Source: Rickettsiales bacterium
GTDB taxonomy: Bacteria > Pseudomonadota > Alphaproteobacteria > TMED109
Direction of reading: 5' to 3'
DNA length: 7,791 nucleotides
NCBI GenBank assembly: GCA_002689905.1
Contig: NZIN01000037.1
Coordinates: 1 to 7,791 of the forward strand
Part shown: positions 1-4,833 of the stretch, piece by piece
How positions within the stretch are numbered: the stretch's first letter is position 1
Layout: each line of letters opens with the position of its first letter
Made by a program: the position numbers and the translations under genes
Notes under the pieces: generated by a model
Databases searched by the model: none
Seen by the model: the letters and a program-made list of their open reading frames with translations, nothing else
What the model was told of the DNA's origin: nothing

Positions 1-289
1 CATACATTAAATTGTAGCCAATTAAATAATATGCCGTACCTGCAATAGAAAATAAACCTACATTTTTTATACATATTACAACAGTATTTTTGCTTCTTAC
101 TAAACCCGCTTCAAGCATAGTAAAACCTGCAGCCATCCACATGACCAAAAAACCACCTATACAAAATAATAAGGTATTAAAAACGAAGGATATTTCAGCA
201 GGGTCAGCAATAGCTACTTCATGACCATCTGCAAAAGCTATTTTTGTTGTTACAAAATAGCTTAATATAAGAAATAAGTATTTTAACAA
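1..289 (-). CDS. amt: Ammonium transporter (Amt family), N-terminal part, runs off the left edge
   Basis: This is the first 96 codons of an Amt/MEP/Rh-family channel, which conducts ammonium/ammonia across the inner membrane. Translated from a TTG at 289-287, the protein begins with a hydrophobic signal-like segment ending near Ala-Phe-Ala-Asp (about residue 20), as many bacterial Amt proteins do. It then shows the family's first membrane helix and the characteristic stretch GGFLVMWMAAGFTMLEAGLV (about residues 49-68), followed by R-S-K-N-T and the second helix. The TTG start is chosen because AGGAG (300-296) lies 6 nt upstream and no in-frame ATG gives the signal segment. The gene is transcribed leftward and its C-terminal three quarters are outside the window. 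No glnK-like gene is next to it upstream; a glnK partner could lie downstream, out of view. Family assignment is firm; transport specificity is inferred from the family. Confidence 0.93.
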   Translation of the reverse strand, partial: MLKYLFLILSYFVTTKIAFADGHEVAIADPAEISFVFNTLLFCIGGFLVMWMAAGFTMLEAGLVRSKNTVVICIKNVGLFSIAGTAYYLIGYNLMY

Positions 290-372
290 TTTATACTCCT
301 TTAAAGTTTAAAAACTCTAAATTATCAAAAGTATTTTTTAATTACAACAATAATTATATGATAATTTTGTAT
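290..372 (-). promoter_or_regulatory. Leader and probable promoter of the ammonium transporter gene
   Basis: The region between the upstream terminator and the TTG start holds two -10-like hexamers on the minus strand: TATAAT at 358-353 and GATAAT at 326-321. The second has an extended TTGATAAT context and a weak TTGTTG (350-345) 18 nt upstream. A clear Shine-Dalgarno AGGAG lies at 300-296. I saw no sigma-54-type GG/GC promoter of the kind that often drives amt genes. AT-rich DNA makes chance -10 matches common, so only the ribosome binding site is well supported. Confidence 0.4.
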
Positions 373-392
373 AAAAAATAGGCAATAGCCTA
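373..392 (-). terminator. Intrinsic terminator of the three-gene small membrane protein unit
   Basis: On the minus strand, TAGGC (392-388), the loop TATT and GCCTA (383-379) form a 5-bp stem with a tetraloop, followed directly by six T (378-373). It starts 4 nt after the stop codon of the 97 aa gene. The T-tract lies on the minus-strand side only, so it should end leftward transcription before the ammonium transporter gene and separate the two units. The stem is short but is the only GC-rich patch in the gap. Confidence 0.75.
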
Positions 393-396
393 AAAA

Positions 397-690
397 TTAA
401 CTAGATATTTTTACATCTTTTATTTCTTTACCATCTTTTGTAACTACTCGTAATTTTACATTACCTGTTTCTTGGTTAGTAACTTTTAATAGCTTTCTGT
501 CTGGATCATTAGCTTTTAGTTTTAATAATGCATCTTGTACATCTGTTCTAGTTGCAAGTTCAAGTAATCTATCTTGTAAAAACTCAATTCTATTTTCTAG
601 TTTATCTAACTGCTTAGCTCTATTGCCTTCAATTGCAAATAATGCAATTATGCAAATAGCTACTATTACAAGAAATATAACCTCTGCCAT
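397..690 (-). CDS. Small membrane-anchored coiled-coil protein of unknown function (97 aa)
   Basis: I do not recognise a family. The protein has an N-terminal hydrophobic segment (about residues 4-20), with almost nothing before it. A charged heptad-like region follows (about 22-48, with L/I spacing in KLENRIEFLQDRLLEL) that looks like a coiled coil. The C-terminal part (about 65-95) is rich in Val, Lys and Asp and may form beta strands. The N-in or N-out topology cannot be told, but the layout is that of a bitopic protein with a soluble oligomerising tail. Its ATG overlaps the stop codon of the preceding 67 aa gene by one base (TAATG), which points to translational coupling. It is the last gene of the unit, and the terminator follows 4 nt after its stop. 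Existence as a gene is well supported by context; function is unknown. Confidence 0.8.
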   Translation of the reverse strand: MAEVIFLVIVAICIIALFAIEGNRAKQLDKLENRIEFLQDRLLELATRTDVQDALLKLKANDPDRKLLKVTNQETGNVKLRVVTKDGKEIKDVKISS

Positions 691-893
691 TACTTAATTG
701 GCCTTAGTTTGGAGGCAAATCTATCATATATGTATATTTTACCTTCTTCTGAGGTTATTTGAGAATAACGAATCTTTTCGATATTTTTGAAAAAAACAAA
801 GCATAATGAAGATAAAATTAACAAATTAACAAAAAAATTTCTTTTTTTTACCAAATTGTTAGAAAAAAAGTCTAATTCTTTTAATTTTTTCAT
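690..893 (-). CDS. Small membrane protein with RY/YDRF module, paralogue of the 134 aa neighbour (67 aa)
   Basis: Function unknown. It has a short basic N-terminus, one membrane helix (about residues 20-36), then a short tail with R-Y at 42-43, a Thr at 47, Gly at 51 and YDRF at 56-59 followed by K-L. Residues 24-67 align without gaps to residues 89-132 of the 134 aa protein upstream, with 18 of 44 identical by hand count, so the two arose by duplication or share a mobile module. I chose the ATG at 893, because GGAG (903-900, within GGAGAGGG) lies 6 nt before it. A TTG at 905 in the same frame would add four residues but would place the start inside the hairpin stem and leave that strong ribosome binding site inside the gene. 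The stop overlaps the next gene's ATG. Confidence 0.75.
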   Translation of the reverse strand: MKKLKELDFFSNNLVKKRNFFVNLLILSSLCFVFFKNIEKIRYSQITSEEGKIYIYDRFASKLRPIK

Positions 894-903
894 TACCCTC
901 TCC
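894..903 (-). promoter_or_regulatory. Strong Shine-Dalgarno site that decides the start of the 67 aa gene
   Basis: On the minus strand, GGAGAGGG (903-896) followed by TA precedes the ATG at 893. It is among the best ribosome binding sites in the window; most other genes here have none. It argues for the ATG at 893 over the in-frame TTG at 905. Confidence 0.7.
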
Positions 904-931
904 AAATTAGAGGAAAATGAAGCTCTAATTT
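904..931 (-). promoter_or_regulatory. RNA hairpin abutting the ribosome binding site of the 67 aa gene
   Basis: On the minus-strand transcript, AAATTAGAG (931-923) pairs perfectly with CTCTAATTT (912-904) across a 10-nt loop. The stem starts inside the stop codon of the 134 aa gene and ends one base before the GGAGAGGG ribosome binding site. No T-tract follows, so it is not an intrinsic terminator. It may tune translation, act as an RNA processing or stability element, or block ribosomes passing from the upstream gene. The pairing is seen directly; the role is inferred. Confidence 0.5.
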
Positions 932-1334
932 AGTATGTTATTTTCTTTTTTAATTTGCCTTTGAACCTATCATATACAAATTCGGTGCCATAAGGGTCTG
1001 TGACAATAGTATACCTTACTTTATGAAAGTTATTGGTTAATACGAAGATTAAGGATACTAAAATACTGCTAGTAGCTAAAGCCTGTCTATATTTATATAA
1101 AATAACTTTATTTTTATTGGCTTTTTTAAATAATTCCTCAAATATTGTGAGTTGACTAGCTTTAGCTATTGCAGCTTTTTCTAATTCAATATCTTTAAGT
1201 TCTCGATATTTAAGTAATATTTCGTCTTTATGAATGGGTTTAGTTTTTTTTCTCCAGAATATATTATCAATATCGTCATACTCAAATTCAGCATTCGGAT
1301 TAATAGCAAGAATAGCATCAGATAATGTAACCAT
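930..1334 (-). CDS. Unknown membrane protein with phage-like N-terminal module and RY/YDRF C-terminal module (134 aa)
   Basis: No firm family. The N-terminal part (about residues 5-50) has the pattern A-I--INPNAEFEYDD-DNI-W with a following P-H-DEI-----EL. To me it resembles a short module seen in phage structural or accessory proteins (N/G-A-E/K-F, then D..I-W, then P-T-EEI). This is pattern memory, not a search result. A helical linker rich in Ala, Glu and Lys (about 48-75) leads to a membrane helix (about 85-101) and the tail R-Y (107-108), Thr 112, Gly 116, YDRF (121-124), KL. That tail is shared with the next gene. The protein would be bitopic with a long N-terminal soluble part. It starts the three-gene unit. 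A TATAAT at 1356-1351 sits 16 nt before the ATG. The ribosome binding site is weak (AGAG). Confidence 0.75.
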   Translation of the reverse strand: MVTLSDAILAINPNAEFEYDDIDNIFWRKKTKPIHKDEILLKYRELKDIELEKAAIAKASQLTIFEELFKKANKNKVILYKYRQALATSSILVSLIFVLTNNFHKVRYTIVTDPYGTEFVYDRFKGKLKKKITY

Positions 1335-1350
1335 ATTTAACTCTAATTAA

Positions 1351-1356
1351 ATTATA
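1351..1356 (-). promoter_or_regulatory. Candidate -10 element for the three-gene small membrane protein unit
   Basis: A perfect TATAAT on the minus strand lies 16 nt upstream of the ATG of the 134 aa gene, which would give a leader of about 10 nt. No convincing -35 is visible at 16-18 nt (the sequence there is T-rich). No stem-loop is seen between the deformylase stop codon and this point, so read-through from the deformylase operon is also possible. Confidence 0.35.
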
Positions 1357-1385
1357 ATACTAATAACGGAAAAAAAGAGAAAAAA

Positions 1386-1985
1386 TTAATTTGTATTTTT
1401 ATAAGGCCATTTTTTTACTAGATCAAGAAATAATGGATCTATAGAATATTTATTTTTTTTAATGTCTCTAGCTATATCACCTGGTGTGTCATTGTATCCA
1501 AAATAACTAAAGTCTTTCATGCGTAGAGGATATAAAATTCCATCTAAATGATCATATTCATGCTGGATTAAAGCAGCCCATGTAGAATGAGCATAATGTT
1601 CTACTAGTTGTTTATCTGGGGTAAAATATTTTACGTGTATCTTATCATATCTAGGAACTTTTGCATGCAACCCTGGTAAAGACAAACATCTTTCCCAAAA
1701 CAAAGTTTTCTTTTTTGTTATAGGTATTATCTCAGGATTTATCATATATGTCCAAGGCTTAGAGTTAAGTTTAGCATTTTTGGGTATACGATTCTGATTA
1801 ACTCTGTATACAATAACTCTTTTGCTAACCATTACTTGAGGTGCTGCTAACCCACTGGCTCCTATAAATGTTAAAGTATCCTTCATATTTGATATTAAGT
1901 CGTGTATCGTATCAAAATCTTTTACTTTTGAAGCTTTTTTTCTAAGTATAGGATGACCCATTTTCAATATTTGAAGTACAGCCAT
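1386..1985 (-). CDS. def: Peptide deformylase
   Basis: A metalloenzyme that removes the formyl group from the N-terminal Met of new proteins in the cytoplasm. All three family motifs are present: motif 1 GASGLAAPQ (residues 42-50), motif 2 ERCLS (98-102, metal ligand Cys100) and motif 3 HEYDH (142-146, metal ligands His142 and His146, catalytic Glu143). Motif 2 normally reads EGCLS, so Arg replaces Gly. The region after it (LPGLHAKVPRY) and the tail resemble the mitochondrial/plant PDF1A-like branch more than E. coli Def; this is a judgement by eye. At 199 aa it is slightly longer than the usual 170-190. The start MAVLQILKMGHP is typical. Only 3 nt separate it from the upstream hydrolase gene, so it is the last gene of that operon. 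No fmt gene, the usual def partner, is nearby, so this may be a second deformylase. Confidence 0.93.
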   Translation of the reverse strand: MAVLQILKMGHPILRKKASKVKDFDTIHDLISNMKDTLTFIGASGLAAPQVMVSKRVIVYRVNQNRIPKNAKLNSKPWTYMINPEIIPITKKKTLFWERCLSLPGLHAKVPRYDKIHVKYFTPDKQLVEHYAHSTWAALIQHEYDHLDGILYPLRMKDFSYFGYNDTPGDIARDIKKNKYSIDPLFLDLVKKWPYKNTN

Positions 1986-1988
1986 AGA

Positions 1989-3080
1989 TTAATTTTTTAA
2001 AATATTGTAGAAGTGAATAATTTCTTTAAATGTACTAAGCGGTTGTTCTTGTTGTACCCAATGTCCTGCTTTTACTATAAGCTTAGTTCCATAATAATTT
2101 TTAAAAAATCTAGATTCCATTTTTTCCAAGTCTCCAGGCTTTTGATAAATTCCCCAATCAGCTTTACCTGCTATAAAAATAGCTGGAATAGTAATTGATT
2201 TAGGTAGAGATAAATTAATAATTTTAAGTTTTTCTTTATCACTTAACATAACTTTGTACCAATATAATGCTTTTCTAAAACCAGATTTAGTAAAATTTCT
2301 AACATAAACTTCTAAATCGTTTTGATCTAACCATTGACAATTATTAATTTCATCTACAGTAGGCATAAATTTTTTTATAGTTTGAGACATTCCTAGATGC
2401 AACTGCATTATATAATATTCTGGCATTTTTGATATTTCTCTAACTGAAGAGTTGTTAAGTTTAAAAGGCTTATTTTTTTTATAATCATTACTTTTAAAAT
2501 AATAATAACCTCTTAAAAATTTTTTTAATCCCTGTTTGCAATTTAAAATGTTATTAGATGCTTGAATGGATGAAAAATAATATTGATAATGTTTTTTTTT
2601 AAACTTAGCTAATTTTTTATTTAATATATAAAGACTATTGATATTTTTTTTTTCTGGGATTCCAGCAAAAGGCATGCTCATTAGAGTTAGACTTAATATA
2701 TATTTAGGGTATAGTATGCTTATGTAAGATGCTATATAAGAACCAAAATCATGGCCAATAATATGAAACTTAGTTATACCAAGTTTATCCATAAGACATA
2801 TTATATCCTTTGATAGATTTAATACACTATATGAATTTAAGTTTTCTGAGTTTATACATCTAGTCTTTCCATATCCTCTTTGATCAGGAGCTATACAATA
2901 ATATCCTTTTTTCGTGAAAAGCTCTATCAAATACCTGAAACTATATGATATTTCCGGAAAACCATGTAACATGATTATAGTGTTATTGTCTTTTTTCTTA
3001 ACCGTGTTTTCTAATACGTTAATATCTAATCCATTAACATTTGTGATTAATTTATATTTTAAATTTGGATAATTTTTCAT
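1989..3080 (-). CDS. Alpha/beta hydrolase of the epoxide hydrolase type
   Basis: A soluble alpha/beta-fold hydrolase, most like epoxide hydrolases, which open an epoxide to a diol through an Asp-ester intermediate. Visible parts: the oxyanion-hole motif HGFP (residues 39-42), DQRGYGKT (66-73), the nucleophile elbow GHDFG (109-113) with Asp111 rather than Ser, a lid region (about 140-290), acid Asp308 in GKADWG, and His340 in AGHW. The lid contains SGFRKALYWY (266-275), which matches the epoxide hydrolase pattern that carries a ring-opening Tyr, here Tyr275. Another aromatic cluster is HYQYYF (164-169). An Asp nucleophile also occurs in haloalkane dehalogenases and fluoroacetate dehalogenases, so those are alternatives. 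The natural substrate is unknown. At 363 aa it is longer than the usual 290-330, mainly in the lid. The gene starts 1 nt after the dehydrogenase stop and ends 3 nt before the deformylase. Confidence 0.88.
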   Translation of the reverse strand: MKNYPNLKYKLITNVNGLDINVLENTVKKKDNNTIIMLHGFPEISYSFRYLIELFTKKGYYCIAPDQRGYGKTRCINSENLNSYSVLNLSKDIICLMDKLGITKFHIIGHDFGSYIASYISILYPKYILSLTLMSMPFAGIPEKKNINSLYILNKKLAKFKKKHYQYYFSSIQASNNILNCKQGLKKFLRGYYYFKSNDYKKNKPFKLNNSSVREISKMPEYYIMQLHLGMSQTIKKFMPTVDEINNCQWLDQNDLEVYVRNFTKSGFRKALYWYKVMLSDKEKLKIINLSLPKSITIPAIFIAGKADWGIYQKPGDLEKMESRFFKNYYGTKLIVKAGHWVQQEQPLSTFKEIIHFYNILKN

Positions 3081-3081
3081 T

Positions 3082-3783
3082 TTAGTAAGGTATAGTATTT
3101 TTATTATAATCTAATAGTAAACCACTATCTTTTTCATTTAAATTTAGCATAACATTAATCAATTTTTTTGCTGCCTGTTCAGTTGTTTGATATTTTTTAT
3201 TTCTTAAAAATGGCATAGAAAGGTTAGTATTTACGGTACCTGGATGCAATGCTACAACAATTAAGTTTTTATTCGTTCTTTTATATTCTATTGAAGCTGT
3301 TCTAATTAATTGATTAAGAGCTGCTTTTGATGCTCTATAACTGTACCAACCCCCAAGGTAATTATCAGATATACTTCCTACTCTAGCTGACAAAGTAGCT
3401 ATTACCGATTTTTTTTTGTTTTCCATATGGGGAGTAAAGTATTTTAGTATTAAAGCTGTTGGTATAGTATTTATTGAAAAAGATTTTTTTATATATTCTA
3501 TATTAATTTCTTGAAACTTCTTCTCGGGTTTAAACTTATCATCATGAAGAAATCCTATAGCATTTATTAATAATTTAATTTTGAGGTTATGTTTTGAGAT
3601 TTCATTGGCAACGTTTTCATAACTTTTTTCATCAAATATATTGATATTTGGATTACTATTTCTTCCTAAACCATAAACTTTAGAAAATTGATTGCTTTTT
3701 TTCAACTCTTGAATTATCTCAAAACCTATTCCTCCACCACTACCAAAAACTACGGCTATTTCTTTGCTAGAATCTTCTGACAT
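3082..3783 (-). CDS. Short-chain dehydrogenase/reductase, CsgA/C-factor-like
   Basis: A classical short-chain dehydrogenase with a Rossmann fold that uses NAD(P)(H). It has the cofactor glycine motif GSGGGIG (residues 14-20), the structural NAIG (74-77, usually NAAG), SARVGSIS (132-139) with the likely catalytic Ser137, the active-site YRASK (Tyr149, Lys153) and PGTV (181-184). The stretch SARVGSI...GGWYSYRASKAALN is typical of the small C-factor/CsgA-like branch. That branch is named after the Myxococcus protein, but its proteobacterial members have no settled substrate. Arg41 after the second beta strand would favour NADP, an inference only. Length (233 aa) is normal. The gene is second in the operon, 3 nt after the unknown 101 aa gene and 1 nt before the hydrolase. 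There is no good ribosome binding site, so coupling to upstream translation is likely. Confidence 0.92.
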   Translation of the reverse strand: MSEDSSKEIAVVFGSGGGIGFEIIQELKKSNQFSKVYGLGRNSNPNINIFDEKSYENVANEISKHNLKIKLLINAIGFLHDDKFKPEKKFQEINIEYIKKSFSINTIPTALILKYFTPHMENKKKSVIATLSARVGSISDNYLGGWYSYRASKAALNQLIRTASIEYKRTNKNLIVVALHPGTVNTNLSMPFLRNKKYQTTEQAAKKLINVMLNLNEKDSGLLLDYNKNTIPY

Positions 3784-3786
3784 TAA

Positions 3787-4092
3787 TTATTTTTTACCTA
3801 AGACTACTTTTTTAAGAGGTTGAATGCTCTGAGAAATATTTTTAACCTTTGATTGCTTTTCATTATTGGAAAAGTCAGTTAAAATCAGTTGAGAAATAGC
3901 GTGTTGAATATTTTTTGAAGCTTCTGCAACTGATTTAGAAGCTGCAAAGCTTACTTTATCATTTTTTTCATTGGCAATAGAAACCATTTCCCATTCAGCT
4001 GATACTAAAAGTTTTAATAATTTACTCAATTTTCTTACTTCTTTATCTCGTACTTTTTTTAGATTTTTGATCTCATATGTATAATTATCCAT
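3787..4092 (-). CDS. Unknown helical 101 aa protein, first gene of the dehydrogenase-hydrolase-deformylase operon
   Basis: I do not recognise this protein. It is hydrophilic and Lys/Ser-rich with no signal peptide or membrane segment. It looks almost entirely alpha-helical: a basic helix (about residues 6-30), a short Trp-containing stretch SAEWEMVS (about 31-38), and an Ala/Ser-rich amphipathic helix (about 46-70). The tail is flexible and basic. It could be a small helical-bundle or regulatory subunit, but no partner is shown by the sequence. The start is firm: AAGGA (4104-4100) lies 7 nt before the ATG. It heads the four-gene operon, 3 nt before the dehydrogenase, and is divergent from the 65 aa plus-strand frame across 50 nt. 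Confidence 0.8.
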   Translation of the reverse strand: MDNYTYEIKNLKKVRDKEVRKLSKLLKLLVSAEWEMVSIANEKNDKVSFAASKSVAEASKNIQHAISQLILTDFSNNEKQSKVKNISQSIQPLKKVVLGKK

Positions 4093-4142
4093 ATAATTTT
4101 CCTTTGCATTAAATATTTTATAGATTTGTCGTTTCTTTAATT
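4093..4142. promoter_or_regulatory. Divergent intergenic region upstream of the four-gene operon and the 65 aa gene
   Basis: These 50 bases must hold any local promoter for the operon on the minus strand. The ribosome binding site AAGGA is at 4104-4100 and a TATAAA-like -10 candidate begins at about 4121 on the minus strand. No clear -35 is visible, and no ribosome binding site for the plus-strand 65 aa frame can be seen. Confidence 0.3.
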
Positions 4143-4340
4143 ATGTATTTAAATATTATCAACAATATCAAGCATGATGTAAAAAGAAAAAATAAAAATC
4201 TTTATGAAACTAAAAATAATGAAAAAGAAGAAGAGTCGAATTTAGAAACAGAGTTTTTTGATGAAAGCCCGGTAAATACTTACTATTCTATATTCTATGG
4301 TGACTTAACAAAAACTTGGATTAATTTAAACAATAAATAA
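4143..4340 (+). CDS. Possible small acidic protein of unknown function (65 aa)
   Basis: No family recognised. The frame has a Lys/Asn-rich first half, an acidic centre (NEKEEESNLETEFFDES, about residues 26-42) and an aromatic C-terminus (TYYSIFYGDLTKTWINL, about 46-62) that looks like a real short folded or binding motif. It fills what would otherwise be a roughly 300-nt gap between the divergent operon and popZ, and it runs in the same direction as popZ, 48 nt before it. Against it: no ribosome binding site precedes the ATG, and the N-terminal half has the low-complexity AT-rich composition of spurious frames. It could be a small partner of popZ or a chance frame. Confidence 0.5.
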   Translation: MYLNIINNIKHDVKRKNKNLYETKNNEKEEESNLETEFFDESPVNTYYSIFYGDLTKTWINLNNK

Positions 4341-4377
4341 TTTTGTAAAAATAATTTTTCATATTAAACATTTATGT

Positions 4378-4388
4378 TATATTAAAAT
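4378..4388 (+). promoter_or_regulatory. Candidate -10 element for popZ, possibly leaderless
   Basis: TATATT (4378-4383) ends 5 nt before the popZ ATG at 4389 and no Shine-Dalgarno is present. If used, transcription would start at or within a few bases of the ATG, giving a leaderless mRNA. The -35 region (TTTTTC, 4355-4360) is weak. ATATTAAA occurs twice just here (4361-4368 and 4379-4386). Confidence 0.3.
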
Positions 4389-4832
4389 ATGGATAAAAGA
4401 AGCCCAGAAGATATAAGAAAATCAATAAAATCCCTTGTAGAAGAGGCTGAGAATGTCTCTATAGATAATAATAATCAAACAGTTAGTGATATTGAAAATG
4501 ATAAGGACTCCAAACTGGATAGCGTTTCTTTAGAGCTTGAAAATAAATATAAAAAAAATATCAAAAAACAAACACAGGATTCTGATGATTCTAACTTAGA
4601 CTTAGACTTATCAGGGTTAATAAGCGATGATGTTGCTCTTGCAGTTAGAGCAGAACTAATGAGATTTTCAGATGTATTTGATACGGATGATACCAAAGAA
4701 ATAATTTATAAATCTGTTACAAATGCAACAAGAGAAATGGTCAGAGAATGGTTAGATCAAAACTTAGCTTCCATTGCAAAAGAAGTAATAAATGAAGCTT
4801 TAGATAAATTATCTAAGAATGCACGTAATTAA
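4389..4832 (+). CDS. popZ: PopZ-like polar organizing protein (DUF2497 family)
   Basis: PopZ forms a polymeric hub at the cell pole in alphaproteobacteria, where it anchors the chromosome origin through ParB and recruits cell-cycle proteins. The three-part layout is visible. An N-terminal amphipathic helix (residues 5-21, SPEDIRKSIKSLVEEAE) corresponds to the client-binding M-EEILASIR-type helix. An Asp/Ser/Asn-rich acidic linker spans about 22-78. A helical C-terminal oligomerisation region (about 80-147) contains the family hallmark REWLDQNLASI (119-129) and ends in EALDKLSKNA. At 147 aa it is somewhat shorter than Caulobacter PopZ (about 177), and the linker lacks the Pro content usual there. 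It lies convergent to gcrA with one base between the stop codons. valS, which often follows the DUF2497 gene in other alphaproteobacteria, is absent here. Confidence 0.85.
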   Translation: MDKRSPEDIRKSIKSLVEEAENVSIDNNNQTVSDIENDKDSKLDSVSLELENKYKKNIKKQTQDSDDSNLDLDLSGLISDDVALAVRAELMRFSDVFDTDDTKEIIYKSVTNATREMVREWLDQNLASIAKEVINEALDKLSKNARN

Positions 4833-4833
4833 T

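Noticed and set aside
894..905. TTG at 905 as the start of the 67 aa gene (would make 71 aa)
   Set aside because: It falls inside the hairpin stem and lacks its own ribosome binding site, while the ATG at 893 has GGAG at a 6-nt spacing.
1335..1385. Terminator after the deformylase gene
   Set aside because: The minus-strand sequence is T-rich (TTTTTTCTCTTTTTTT) but no stem precedes it.
2013..2198. Open plus-strand frame of 61 codons opposite the hydrolase gene
   Set aside because: It lies wholly antisense to a gene with intact catalytic motifs, has no ribosome binding site and shows no recognisable domain.
2644..2653. T10 run in the hydrolase gene as another frameshift
   Set aside because: The reading frame continues intact through it and the protein keeps its expected motifs on both sides.
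4475..4696. Open minus-strand frame of 73 codons opposite popZ
   Set aside because: Its Ser/Leu-rich low-complexity product is the reverse reading of popZ's Asp/Ser/Lys linker.
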